From: Torymus aiolomorphi
Lineage: Eukaryota; Arthropoda; Insecta; Hymenoptera; Torymidae
Length of the DNA: 64,000 nt
Assembly (NCBI GenBank): GCA_036365515.1
Contig: CM070874.1
Location: 43,585,083 to 43,649,082 of the forward strand
Direction: 5' to 3'
Part shown: piece by piece, positions 23,811-35,889 of the stretch
Layout: every line of letters starts with the position of its first letter
How positions within the stretch are numbered: the first letter of the stretch is position 1
Made by a program: the position numbers and the translations under genes
Notes under the pieces: generated by a model
Database searches by the model: none
What the model was told of the DNA's origin: nothing
What the model saw: only the letters and a program-made list of their open reading frames with translations

Positions 23811-24186
23811 TCAAGGTGCGTAGGACGGGAATCGCAACCTTCTATGTATTTAGTTATTGATCACGTAGTACGAGTATGTAAATAATTAAAATAAAATGGT
23901 GATAACAGTTCAAGAAAATAAGTAGTAGTAGTATAAACTGTTTATTTCTCACATGTATAGATAATTTACAATCTTTTTACATATTTACCCCTTTGCACGA
24001 CAGGCCCGTTCCTTCCCCGCAACTTAATTCTACTTTCACTATTTACAAGCTTTTACCTTGCTTTTGCATTTTATTTCCTATCCGCTTCTTCCCTTTGCTT
24101 TTTTCATTATTTACATTAAACTTATGCTTTATTTGTACACTTATTTGGGTTTTTATTTACAAGTCTTCTTCGCTTAATTGACTATC

Positions 24187-24993
24187 CTATCCGCTCGTTC
24201 CTATTCCTACTTTATCCCCCTTCTCAGTTCTTTCCCTGGCAATCTCTTCAAACTTTTTGCTGTATTTACATACGTTCTCTATCGGATCACCTTTCAGCAT
24301 CTCTATTAAGGCCTCTCTGAATTTTTCTCCCTCTTCTGCTAGTCCCTTCTCCTCTACCGTTTTGACCCACCCGTCCTCCATGAACTCCCTGGCTTTTCTG
24401 CATTTCCATATGTGTTCTATATTCTCTTCCTCCCCTTTGCATATCCTGCACGCTGTCTCCTTAAATCCTTTGCATCTCTCCCTTTCTAAATTCCCACATC
24501 GTAACCTAGCCCATTGTTCTCTGGTCTCCCCGCTCCACTCATTTCTACCCCAGTACCTTTCTCTTCCTGGCTCTTTTTTCCATTCCCTATAGTCCTTACA
24601 GTAGCTTGATTTGTCTATCTTATTCCAGTTTCTCTGCAGTCCCTGGTCTTCTTTCACTCTTATTCCTCTCTCTAGATTTTCCCACAACTTCTCTCTGTCC
24701 TCCCCTTTTAATAACTCGTCTATACTTTCTCCGTCTCCTGTCCCCTCTATAGCTCTTTTTACCGTTTGCCCCCACTTTGATGCCCTTTTATTTTTTATGC
24801 CTCCTAGTTCCTCCCTCCAACACACCCTTGGCCATCTTTCTTCCTCCATCCTCTCTATTTCTAATAGGTATTTCTTTGCCCTCCTTAAGCTGTCTATCTC
24901 TAGCCTGTTTCTTCCCGCTTCCATTTCCCAAATATAGCTCGGTGTATTTCTATTTAGTCCTAAGGCCATTTTAACATACCTCCCTTGTATTCT
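24187..24993 (-). pseudogene. LINE-2 ORF2, C-terminal zinc-binding domain
   Basis: In frame with the RT after one stop. Begins RYVKMALGLNRNTPSYIWEM, a conserved junction in this LINE type. It contains a Trp-rich helical region and then CKGFKETACRICKGEEENIEHIWKC, a C-C-H-C cluster resembling the C-terminal zinc motif of ORF2 proteins. It ends with a basic tail at 24187. The domain is thought to help RNA/DNA binding during integration. Confidence 0.75.
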
Positions 24994-25900
24994 CTATAGC
25001 TCCTCCCAGGTTGACCAGCCCCAAATTTCTACCCTATAAAAGCACCCCGTTTTAACTATTGCATCCATTAAATATAGTCTCTCCTCTAGCACCCTGATCT
25101 TCCCTCTTTTCCAGATCCCCCATACCGCGTTGATGGCTTTGTTCACCTTTGCTGCCATCTTTTTCAAATGAACCGCGTACGAGTTGCTGGTTGAAAACCA
25201 GAACCCTAGATATTTGTACTCTCCTACCACTTCTAACTCTTTTCCCATATAATTCCAATTCTCTTTCCCTCTCCTCCCACCCTTCCTGAATACCATAATT
25301 TTTGTTTTTTTTTCATTAACCATTATCTCGTTTTCCCTACTATATTTTTCTAAGTCCCTCAGTATACTTCTTAGCCCCTCCGCGGTGTCCGCGAGTGCTA
25401 TCGCATCATCCGCGAATTTCAGCCCGAATATTTTAGTTTTCCCTATTACTGTCCCCCCTTCGTTTTTCCTTTCCCATCTGTCCTCCAAGTCTTCAAGAAA
25501 AATTATGAATAGTATCACACTGAGCGGACACCCCTGCCTCGCCCCTTTATATGTTTTGAACCTATCCGTCAATCCCTCATTCGTTATCACCTCGTTTAGG
25601 GTAGATTCGTATATTTTTATTATTGCTTTCAACATTCTTCCTTTTACTCCCATTTCCCTGAGCTTTTGTATCATCTTTTTCCTGTCTATCGCATCGAAGG
25701 CCGTTTTAAAGTCAATAAAGCACGCATACAGTTTCCCTCCTTTTCCCCTGGTCTTGTTACTTATTAAACTGTTTAGCGTAAAAATATGATCCCTTGTCTC
25801 TCTTTTCTTCCTAAAACCTGCCTGACTTTCTCCGATTTTGCCCTTCTCTTCTAACCAGAATCTCAACCTTCTTTCCAGGATGGATGCATAGAGTTGGTAC
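24994..25900 (-). pseudogene. LINE-2 ORF2, reverse transcriptase core
   Basis: Contains the RT blocks in order: ESQAGFRKKRETRDHIF, CFIDFKTAFDAIDRKKM, GARQGCPLSVILFIIFLEDL, the catalytic box LKFADDAIALA (FADD intact), and GEYKYLGFWF in the thumb. A single TAG (24994-24996) separates this from the C-terminal domain, which follows in the same frame. Apart from frame lesions no catalytic residue is missing. Confidence 0.85.
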
Positions 25901-26714
25901 CCGCTGTCCAGTAACGATACCCCCTATAGTTTTTAACATCTTCTTCGTCCCCTCCTTTGTGTATCTGAAATATTCTCGCTACTTTCCAACCTTCTACTAT
26001 CCCTTCCCCCTTATAAATTTCGTTAAGTATTTCTGCTATCTCTTTAATCCATGCCCCGTGTAGGTATTTCAAGAATTCCATTGGCACCCCGTCTTCCCCT
26101 GCTGCCTTCCCATTTTTCATCCCCGCCAGTACCCTTTCCACATCTTCAACTTCTATTTCCCTGTCCATAATCTCATCCTGTTCTCCTCCTCCCCTCTCCT
26201 CCTCCTCTCCCTCTCCCCCTATTTCCCCCCTGTCTTCTCCCTCTACTTCGCCCCCCAGTAAATTTTTAAAGTGGTCCTTCCACCTTCCTTTCTCTATGTC
26301 TCCCCCTCTCCGTTTCCTTTTCGGTCTGAACTCTCTGATTGCAGCCCAAAACTCTGCCATGGTTTTACTATTTTCTAACTTCGATCTTTTCTTCTCCCTT
26401 CCCTCCTCTTTCTTAATTTTCCTGGTTTCCTTTAGTCTCTTTTTTTCCTCCCTCAATTCTATTTTGTCTTCCTCTTTCCTTGATTTGACCCACTTTTTTA
26501 GTGCTGCCCAAACTCTTTTTTTCTGTGCTTTTATATCCCCGTCCCTTTCTTCCTCCTCCCCAGCTCCCTGTTCCCGGACTAGTCTTAATTTTTTCCCCAC
26601 CTCCCATATATTTTTAATTAGCCTATCCCATCTTTCCTGTACCCCTCCACTTGTATTTTCTAATTCTACTGCTCTCTCTTTCATTTCATTCTTATATTCC
26701 TCTTCTATCTCCAT
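25863..26714 (-). pseudogene. LINE-2 ORF2, linker and RT N-terminus
   Basis: Follows the endonuclease after a frameshift. A long Glu/Lys/Arg-rich helical linker (about residues 1-190) leads to the RT entry block MKNGKAAGEDGVPMEFLKY and FQIHKGGDEEDVKNYRG. The frame is broken again in a G4 run just after NYRG (about 25917). In the shifted frame the next RT block (LLDSGYQLYASILERRLR) continues, so this is one ancestral protein. Confidence 0.8.
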
Positions 26715-26727
26715 ATCCCATTTTAAT

Positions 26728-27573
26728 CTAAATTCCCTCTTTACTTCCTTTCTTTCCGTCTTTTCTCTTGCTTTTTTTTCCTATGTGAACCTCTACTGGA
26801 AGGTGATCCGACTCTATTCTGGGTTCTATCTTTAGTTCTTCGATTATGCCACCTTTTTCATTTTCTATTTCTATTACCAGGTCCAGCACTGAGCTTGCCT
26901 CCCCCCCTACATACGTTGGCTTTCCTTCCCAGTCCCCTCTCGTATCACCGTTTTTTATAACTCCGCCTATATTTTCGCATAATTCCAATAGCCTCTTCCC
27001 CTCCGCGTTTAGCGCTTCGTCTGCTGATTTACGCTTTTCCGTTAACTCTCCTTCTTCATCTATCTTCCATTTTCCTATCCTCGCATTAAAGTCTCCTATC
27101 ACTAATATCGTAATCCCCTCTACTACTAGCGCTTCGATAAGGTCCTTTAACTCCTCCGCTACCTCTTCCATTCTTTCGTTATTATACACCACTATTATAT
27201 TTATTTTCTTTCCTTTCTCTACATTAACTTCTCTTATGAGCAGCCCGTATCTCCATTCTTCTACTTTTTTTGTTTGTATTCCCTTCCTTATACCTACTAT
27301 CACTCCCCCCTTTCCCCTACCCTTTGCATTTTCCCTCTCCGCTGCTTTTGCTGCCCAAACATAATTTTTATCTAGTTTTTTTATCCATTCTTTTTCCTTC
27401 TCCCTCTCAATCCACGTTTCCTGCATCGCTATTATTTCAAATTTACCCAGATACTCCCGTAATCCCACTGCTTTTCTAATTCCCGCAATGTTCCATGTCA
27501 CTATTTTAAATTTATTCTCCCCTCTTTTCCCTGAAAATTCATTTGTATTACTGTTCCCTCCTTCTCGCTCCAT
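26728..27573 (-). pseudogene. LINE-2 ORF2, endonuclease domain
   Basis: ATG at 27571-27573 lies inside the end of ORF1. The AP-endonuclease-like fold is clear: FKIVTWNIAGIRKAVG, catalytic Glu in MQETWIE, VIGDFNARIGKW, and SDHLPVEV at the end, with all catalytic residues present. The frame ends at 26728-26730 because of a one-base frameshift in a G run; the next frame (KWDMEIEEEY...) carries on the same protein. Its role is to nick target DNA and prime reverse transcription. Confidence 0.85.
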
Positions 27574-29012
27574 TCATACCACACACCGTCCACAAATACT
27601 TTCTGATAACCTACTTTCGTTTCCAACCCTCTTTTTCCCTCTTCTTCTGCTATTTTTCCTAGCCATTCTTGCACTTCCTTCTCTCTGTGAGTGTAGTCAT
27701 CTTTTATCCACAAATTTATTCCCCTCAGCATTCCCTTTCTTTTTATAATGTCTATTTTATTGTTAAATGACTCCAGTTCTACTAATAATCCCCCTTCTAT
27801 TGCCGTTACTTTTTTTATATAAATCTCTATCCCCATGAATTCTCTTATAGTTCTCCTCACTTCTTCTTTTAAACCCTTCCCCACCGTCCTTATTCCCTTA
27901 ATCTTCTCCTTTCTCCTACTCTCTCTTTCTTCTTTTTCTCGCTCGAATTCGCCTTCGCTTAACGGCGTCGGAATACAGTGGAAGTAAGTCCTCTCCTTTA
28001 TCTCTTCACCTCTCCCGTCCCCTCCCCCGGCCCCTCGGCATCTCGCGTCTTCGTCCGTCGTACTTCTGTCGTGCTCGCTCTCGCCTATCGCCCCTCCATC
28101 TATTATACGTTCCCCCCTTTCTTCTGCTCCGTCATCTGTGTCCTTATATGCTTTGTTTATCGCGTAGTCGCCTAAGTTTCAGTTTTCATCTATGATTCCC
28201 CCTACTTCCCCTAGTTTTCTTTCTAGCTCCGTTATCCTGATTCTATCCTTTTTCTGACTCTCATTTATACTCACTATTTCCCTTTCTAGTCCTGCTACTA
28301 ATTCCTTACTATTCTTACATTTTTCTTCTAGCTCTGCTATCTCGTTTTCCTTCTTTCCTACCCTAACTAGTGTTTCTTTCAACCTATCTTCTAGCTCATT
28401 CATTCTCGTCGTCATAATTTGCATCCATACCGTTTCGTTCACACTCAAACCTCCGCTCTCGCCGTTCTTCTCTTCCTTCTTCGCCGCTCCGCCGTCGTCG
28501 CCGTCGCTTTCTGTATTGAGTTCGCTCCCCTCTCCCTTCGCCAATCCTTCACTGCCCGTCACTTTACCACGCGCTGTCTCGCCGTCTTTCTTCTTTTTGT
28601 GCCCGTCTTTTTCTTTCTTCGCGTCTTCGTCCGCTCCCAGCTCCCTCTCCTTCTCGTTAGCTCTTGCTCCTGCCGTGGTTCTCTCCTTGCCTTCTACCTC
28701 ATCCTCTCCCTTCTCGTCTGTCTCTTGCCCTCCACCGGCAATCGAGATTCCCTCTTTATCGACTCCGTCTTCCGCTTGCTTATCTCCCTTCGTCTCTTTT
28801 TTCTCTGGAGAATGCTTAATCTTTCTACTTTTTCCAAAGACCGCTTCCTCCGCTTTGTTCCCTAGGAATCTCCTCATCGCCGTTGCCTCCGCTTCTCCTC
28901 CTACTTTCTTTTTGGGTCTGGCTCTACCTCTCTTGGAATCTTCCTCCTTCTCTCTGCCATTTTTTCCGTCAGACTCAACGCCGGTGTCTCCCGCCGCCGC
29001 CATTTTTTCCAC
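27501..29012 (-). pseudogene. LINE-2 ORF1, charged coiled-coil protein
   Basis: ATG in a purine-rich context begins MEKMAAAGDTGVESDGK. The first 180 residues are extremely rich in Lys, Glu, Asp and Gly. Residues about 195-275 form a heptad-like coiled coil (MNELEDRLKETLVRVGKKEN, then LEEKCKNSKELVAGLERE). The frame stops at 28179-28181 but continues after a single frameshift near 28180 as a basic/acidic linker. A C-terminal domain (27501-27884) with EGGLLVELESFNNKIDIIK and a Trp-rich end follows. Coiled coil followed by a small nucleic-acid-binding fold is the plan of L1-like ORF1 proteins; no zinc knuckle is present. The fold assignment is inference. Confidence 0.65.
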
Positions 29013-29219
29013 CTTCTCTAACCTATCTTTTTCACTTTTCTTATTTCGCCCACTGCACTGTTAAATCTTCTCAACTTTTCGAGATAACACTCACAGCGGC
29101 TCTCCTTGACCCAATCTTGCTGTTTTCCGGTTTTTGGTCCACTACTAACTTTTTCTATTCACTTAAAGCTTAAATTCTTTCGGAGTGTCTCACTCGCGTG
29201 CGTTCACTCTCACGCGCCC

Positions 29220-29592
29220 TCAAGAAAATAAGTATATTTCGATATTTGACTAGAGCAAAACTTACACAAAACTTGTTCGTTATATAATGTTAGGAACACG
29301 CATACGTAATTTATAGATGTACATACGCAATGTAAAAAAAATATTATTATCTTACTATAGAATTAATAATAATTCAATTTGTATAATGAATTTGTATAAT
29401 GAAGATATTACAATGAAATTATAATGAAATTATAATTATAGAAATTATAAAGATTGATATAAAATTTTTGTGAAATTAGTAGATATAATAGATAGATATA
29501 ATATAATTTAAAAGTTTTTATAAAATATAATATATAAATCTTATTCCAAAAAATAATAGTATAAAAATAAATATTTGATAGATTACCTAAAT
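29220..29592. other. Remaining spacer of the inverted-repeat element
   Basis: Begins with the right target duplication of the LINE. AT-rich, without a gene. Together with 23811-23924 it made up the original loop of about 470 bp. Confidence 0.6.
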
Positions 29593-30223
29593 ACTACAAA
29601 ACGATGCGTCCGGCAAGTATCTTCTGTCTTTAAAAGAAAATTTCCCAAAATTTTAAAAATTACATTAACAGTTTAAGAAAATGTTTAATTAAAATTAATA
29701 TTTGCAGATAATAGGTAGATTGACTTGTGTAAGAAAAACTTACATGAATTTATGATGTATAACAGCTCATGGTTAAACTATTTTATAGGGTGGTGACTTC
29801 TATGATCTATACTTCGAAAATGTTTACGCAAAAATTGTTTAACTTTTTGTGTTTCAATTACAGTTATTATGTTAGTATTTTTCTAATATTTTTTGTTAGA
29901 CGTAATTATTTTTTTTTTACAAATTTTTATAGTAAATATATATTAAACAAATTTTATTTTAAAAATTCTCTTTATTATAATAATTGACTTGCCTGCACTT
30001 AATTGATTCCACCAGTTTCATGAGTTTATTTTTAGTAGTGCTTACTATTTTTTGTTATAAAAATAATTCCATATTTCTTTGTTACAAAAATGTACTTGTC
30101 CATACAAAATAATAATTGATTCCACTTTTTTCATGTGTTTGTTTTAAACTATGATATTCTTTTGGGGGAGAGAGGAGGAGAAAGAGAGAGATGGAGAGAA
30201 AGAGGGAGAGAAAAAGAGAGGAG

Positions 30224-30258
<35 letters not shown>

Positions 30259-30274
30259 GGAGAGAGATGATTAC
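29593..30274. repeat. Right arm of long inverted repeat (pairs with 23147-23810)
   Basis: Starts ACTACAAAACGATGCGTCC and ends in a GA-rich tract complementary to the CT-rich start of the left arm. Its colinearity with the left arm shows that both arms belonged to one foldback-type element before the LINE inserted. Confidence 0.85.
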
Positions 30275-30662
30275 TTTTTAACAAATGACTTATGGAAATA
30301 ATTCATTCCAGTACAACTTTTCGAACTTATGATTAAAATGAAGAACTATAAAGAACTATATGATTAAAATAAAGGACTATTTGTTTCCATTTTTAAATAG
30401 TGTATTATTATATATTTACCTCAATCAGTAATGCAAACAAGTAGAGGTATTCCTCCAACTGTTATACTTATTAACAATTTGGATTTTACATCCCTCACTC
30501 AATTAGTTATATAACAAAAGCCATATATTGAAAATACCTTACTTACGGATACATTATATGGTTTTAAGAATTAACATCTATAGCTGTTATATTAACAGCT
30601 TTGGATTTGACATCAGATATCCCCTTCAAGAATGAAGAAAATATATAGTTAGAATTAATTGC
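30275..30662. other. AT-rich DNA, no gene
   Basis: Two similar phrases with AACAGCTTTGGATTTGACATC / AACAATTTGGATTTTACATCC occur near 30470 and 30595. No coding or RNA gene seen. Confidence 0.4.
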
Positions 30663-31127
30663 AAGTAATTTGTCACATTTGACATTATCTCTCATAATGT
30701 AAGCTAAGTGAGAAGCTCCAAAACCTATTTCATTGATCGTAAAGGATTTTCAATGTTTTATGTTTGCAATATGACCAGTCGGGTGATAAGACTTTTTAAG
30801 ACAAAGTTTATATTCTTTGTATAAATGGTTTATAGTTATGATTTGAAAAGTTAGAAAATATAAAAATTTATTGTGAAATGGCATTGTAAAATAACTTGTT
30901 TTTTAAAATAATTAAAATTAGAAAATTTTTATGTTTGATACTTTTCAAATCATAACTATAAACCATTTATACAAAGAATATAAACTTTGTCTCAAGAAAA
31001 GCCTTCACCCGACTGGTCATGTTGCAAACATAAAACATTGAAAATCCTTTACGATGAATGAAATAGGTTTTGGAGCTTTTCGCTTAGCATACATTATGAG
31101 AAATAATGTCTTTGTGACAAATTACTT
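30663..31127. repeat. Foldback repeat with ~190-bp arms
   Basis: The left arm 30663-30851 and right arm 30940-31127 are reverse complements, with about 88 bp between them. Shared phrases include GCTCCAAAACCTATTTCATT and GTAAAGGATTTTCAATGTTT. The arms have diverged at around 5-10 percent of positions by eye. Possibly a miniature inverted-repeat element; no target duplication was recognised. Confidence 0.8.
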
Positions 31128-31341
31128 GAAAATTATACTTATCTAAACTCTTGTATTGTAGTAGCCGTATAGTTGGGATAGACTCAATTTCTAAGATCTG
31201 ATCTGACAGTACTTAAAAAAATAAAAACAGAACTACATCTTGATCTTTGCTTTCTACTGTCAATGTATATATTTTTTATACTTATATATTAGGGGTTAGG
31301 CATCAATATAGTAGATATTTTTGGTTGACAGACAACATAAG

Positions 31342-31618
<277 letters not shown>

Positions 31619-31640
31619 AGGTGTGTAGACGTGCTTCGCC

Positions 31641-32918
31641 TTGACTCTTGCTTTCTCGGCCCTTATTAATTGCCTTCTCACTCCTCGAACAGCGAAATTC
31701 GGGAAACGCTTAAATTGTTTTGAGAGCGAGTGGATCAGAAGAAAACAAAACGAAACACTCGACAATAAAACGAACATCAAAACAATCACATTAACAGATA
31801 AAACTACAACAAAATTAGAGTTAGAAAATCAAGAAAATAAATTAACTACAAAAGACGTTGAAGTTGATACGTTAATCAAGAAGAACGAAGAAGAAAATCT
31901 GTTAGATACTCAAATGAACGCAACAAATGCAAATAATAAACTAACTTCATCAAAAATTACAATGTACTTTCTAAAATTGGAAAATGCACTACAGTATATT
32001 GAAATAAAAAATCCTTACACCGCAAAATCATGCAAATTACTCGTAGATAGCGGAGCCCAATTAAACATTATTAAGAAAAATCAAATACCACCATACATAA
32101 TATTAGAAAATAAGAAAATTCAGCTATCGGGCATCACCGACAAGGCCATAGAAACATTAGGAGTAGTAAAAATGCTAATTAATCATTTGTTTATTGATTT
32201 TCATGCAGCTCCTGAAGAATTTTCTCTCCCTTACGATGGAATACTAGGTATTAAAATACTCTCGGAATAGAAGTTAAGACTAGATGAAGGTTATTTACAA
32301 TTAAACAATAGTAAAATTGCATTGAAACCAAGATACACGATAAAAACAGGCTCTTTTAATACAATTACAAATAACCATAAATCCCAGGGAAATAAAAGAA
32401 GACAAACATTTAATAAGGAAATGGAAAACATACCAATAGAACAACAAGCGAAATTGGAATTTGAAGAGGAAATAAAGCTAGAAAAACTAATGTTAAACAA
32501 AAATTCGGGGAAATCTGAAGAAGCGACGTGCTCTGTATCCTATGAACCTGAATTAATTAACAAAAAAGAGATAGAAATAACTTCGGAAATAACATTTTAT
32601 GGAGATATAACACAAATCTTAAATCAAATTCCTGAACTTAACAAAGAGGAAACAGAACTACAGAGAAAAATGCTCGATGAAATATTACCCAAGGACAAAG
32701 CAGACGTACATTACGAAACAATTTTGCAGAATAACAAAAATAATATCAAATCCTTAATAAATAATATTAATATAGCTCTTGAAAATAAAGATGAAACAAT
32801 GGATTTTGAGGAAATCAAACCGACAGACTACAAACAATTTTTGACAATAATAAATAAGAATATTGAATCTGATTTAGAAGAATATAAAAAAAATGTATGG
32901 AAACGAGAAAGAATATAA
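31641..32918 (+). pseudogene. Pol N-terminus with aspartic protease
   Basis: One frame with a single TAG at 32268-32270. An Asn/Thr/Glu-rich leader is followed by LLVDSGAQLNIIKK (the retropepsin DSGA active site) and then PYDGILGIKIL, the usual second protease landmark. After the stop the same frame continues with NSKIALKPRYTI and a Lys/Glu-rich segment to 32918, where the frame changes. This resembles errantivirus/Gypsy pol before RT. No gag sequence precedes it. Confidence 0.65.
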
Positions 32919-33801
32919 CTTTATCTCTTATGAAATAGATTATTTGCCTGACGGTTTTCAAATAACGGATGATTTACAAATAAATGAAAATTAAATTTTA
33001 AACTTAGGATCAATAAATTTTATAGAAAAAAATGATTCAAATAAAAAATCAGACTGCGAGGAAGAGTTACTCAAAAAAATCCGTTACGAAAACTTACCTG
33101 AAAATAATAAAATAATTATTAAAGATTTAGTAATAAAAAATAAAGACATATTCTGGTTAGAGGGTGACAGTTTAGGATCATGTAACGTAGAACAACATGA
33201 AATAAACTTAATAGATGATAAACCTGTATACGTAAAACAATTTCCTTTACCATATAAGCTAAAGGAAGTGGCCGTAGAAAGGAATTCAAAAAGTGCTTTC
33301 AACGCTCCAGCATGGATTGTAGAAAAAAAACAGCTAGTAAACGGACAAAAGGGATGGCGTTTAGTTATAGATTATCGAAAATTAAATGAGAAAATAATCT
33401 CAGATCCTTACTTACTTCCAAACATTACAGAAATTTTTGATCAATTCATCAGTAATAAATATATCTTATCTATACAAGATCAATTATCTAAATTTATAAT
33501 TTTATCGTGCTTAAAAGATCAAACGGCGGAATCAGTATCAAACGCTTTTATAAAAAACTTTATATGTATATTTGGCTCACCAAAAATAGTACTAACCGAT
33601 AGAGGAACAAATTTTACAAGTAATCTTATTAAACAAATAGCTAAAAGATTCAAATTCAAAAAAATTGAAACAACAGCATTTTCGCCACAATCAAATGGAT
33701 CCTTAGAAAGGGCACACCACCCACTATGCGAATCTAAAAAATTTTTCAACAAAAAAATACGAATGGGACGAATTAATCGAATTTGCACAACTTCATTATA
33801 A
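32919..33801 (+). pseudogene. RT N-terminus fused in frame to integrase core by deletion
   Basis: The frame changes near 32900 and carries one stop near 32992. It then runs through the RT entry region (VAVERNSKSAFNAPAWIVEKK, GWRLVIDYRKLNEK). Around 33475-33485 the RT sequence switches, without frame loss, to the integrase core (DQLSKFIILSCLKDQTAES, GSPKIVLTDRGTNFTS, SPQSNGSLERAH). The RT catalytic blocks, RNase H, the integrase zinc finger and the first catalytic Asp are all missing; the second Asp and the Glu remain. This is an internal deletion, not a functional fusion. Confidence 0.7.
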
Positions 33802-34212
33802 TACAAGCATACATAGTAGTCATAAGTTTACACCATACGAACTTGTTTTTGCTTATCCTGCAAAAGTTCCATCTAGTGAACCAATTAAAAGATCGGAATT
33901 ATTACCGATCCATAACGGGTATTTAGAGAAATTAATAAAAAACATGACTACAACTACCAAGTTAGCTAGAAATAACTTAATAATTTCAAAACAAAAATAA
34001 AAAATTTATTATGACAAACTTATAAACCCGATACAATTTAAAAAAGAAGACAAAGTATTGGCTCTTAAAAGAACCAAAACCGGGAAAACTTGAACAAAAT
34101 CATTATCAAGGTCCGTTTGACATAATAAAAATAAATGCAAATAACAATATTACTATAAACTACAACGGAAAAGCAAAAACAGTTCATTCGAACAAATTAA
34201 GCCTTGTAAAAT
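33750..34212 (+). pseudogene. Integrase C-terminal remnant
   Basis: After a frameshift near 33750 the next frame continues the integrase core end (LIEFAQLHYNTSIHSSHKFT, then YELVFAYPAK). The C-terminal domain follows with several stops, for example at about 34000 and 34092. It ends 36 bases before the envelope gene. Confidence 0.6.
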
Positions 34213-34247
34213 AATAAAAATAATAACATAATTTTCTGTTATAGGGC

Positions 34248-35889
34248 ATGGTGGAGTTACTAAAAATCTTTTTAATATATAACTTACTACAACCAAATCA
34301 AGCAATAATTGGATTCGATTGCGGTTCTACTGACCCAACAGTAACAACGTACTCTCTTGTAGATAACGGAGACTGTAATTTTCACGAGGAAGATTTAGTA
34401 ATCACAAATACGACCATACAATTACTACAATTAGCGGAATTCAAAACAAATCACGTAACGCAATGCAAAATAGAAATAAGACGAACAATATATCACTGCG
34501 GAATGTTCAGCCACTTAGGTCCAGTTGAAAACGGCCTACAGGAATATTTATACGACATTAGTGCTGAACAATGTAAATTTCTACACAATACAGGAATATT
34601 TAAATATGACAACTTTCACACAATAGCAAATATTAAAATAAACGAAACCAAAACAGTAGGAATAGACCTCGCAGGAAAAATCGAAGGGAAATCTTGTTCA
34701 GGAGGCACCTACGCGGATGATTACGGAAGTTGGGATAATGTTCTTGTTCAAGGGATCATAAAAATTACACTTACGGAAGAATACGCAAAGGTAAATTTAA
34801 ATAATAATAAATTACATTTAAATTCAGGAACGACGTGCAAATTCTCAGACGGGCATTGCATAGACGTTCAAGCCGGTTACACATTTTGGTCGCATTTTCC
34901 AAACCAAAATTGTTTTGATAACAAATACGATGTTCTATTTAAGGGCACTATAACAAAAATATTATCACCAAACCAGGAAGTAATGTATACAATAAATACT
35001 TACGATATATCTTTTTCTTTAAATGCTGTAGAAAGTATTAAGTTTTGTGACAGAATTATAACAAAAACGGAACACTCTAAATTATTTATTTACGAAAAAA
35101 CCAACGTAAATGTTCTATTCGATAACGATGTGAGTCATCAGCGAGATTTAATTAATATAGATATTTTTGCGTATACAAATGCGAAATTTGTTCATGTAGA
35201 AAAACATTTTCGGGCGCAATTTAAAAGCTTATATTTAAATATTTTAACAAAAATATGTGAATTAGAAAGAAAGGAAATTCTAAATTCCTTATCCTTAGCC
35301 TCCCACTCCCCAGATCAATTTGCATACAATGTAATGCAAAAACCAGGATACCTTGCACGACTCGCAGGGGAAGCAATACATATAATAAAATGCACCCCTA
35401 TCAATGTAAAAATCAAACATACAAAAGAATGTTACGAAGAACTTCCTGTTACAGCTAGAAATACTACTTGGTTTCTTACACCAAAAACTCATATTTTAAT
35501 AAGAACAGGAACTCAAATCGACTGCGATACGATAATTCCACCGTACCACAAAATAGATAATAACTGGATAAGTCTAACACCCACGCCTAGAAAGATTGAA
35601 AAAAACATAACCACCTTTAAACCAAAAATAATCAGAAATTGGACTCCAGAAACATTAACCTCACTAGCAACTAGTGGGATATATACACAACAAGACTTGG
35701 AACATTTCCAGGAAAGACTACTTTACCCGATGGAAAAAAAATCTATAATAAACACAATAACAAAATTTACACGAAGCGAAAATTCTGCAAAAGATGACAT
35801 CATGAGTAATCTTCTCACAGAAAGAACATTAACTAACATTGCTAAAAATACTTGGAAAAAACTACTAGAGAATGTCACGGGGTGGATTT
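34248..35889 (+). pseudogene. Chuvirus-like envelope glycoprotein, ectodomain
   Basis: About 545 residues of clean reading frame. The start ATG follows a short intergenic stretch and encodes a hydrophobic signal-peptide-like N-terminus (about residues 1-19). The ectodomain is Cys-rich with Asn-linked glycosylation sequons and resembles the glycoproteins of chuviruses. Similar genes are known to have been captured by several arthropod LTR retroelements. In the element it would act as an envelope for particle entry. The gene is interrupted: the last residues of the open frame (after about 35889) are encoded by unrelated inserted DNA. The membrane anchor lies beyond the insert at 37215-37696. 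As it stands the copy cannot encode an anchored protein. Confidence 0.7.

Larger units (their letters stand above)
23925..29219 (-). mobile_element. LINE-2 of window: full-length non-LTR element with 15-bp TSD
   Basis: A complete minus-strand LINE flanked by perfect direct repeats TCAAGAAAATAAGTA (23910-23924 and 29220-29234). The 5' end (29219) is GC-rich; the 3' tail is a short TAC repeat (23925-23934 region). ORF1 and ORF2 overlap by about 70 bp. Coding is GC/purine-rich and unlike the AT-rich surroundings. A handful of single-base frameshifts in homopolymers and one stop interrupt otherwise conserved frames, so the copy is young but probably inactive. It lies in the spacer of an older inverted-repeat element. 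Confidence 0.9.

Noticed and set aside
24257..28865. Long Ser/Pro/Leu-rich plus-strand frames
   Set aside because: They are antisense shadows of the purine-rich LINE ORFs on the minus strand.
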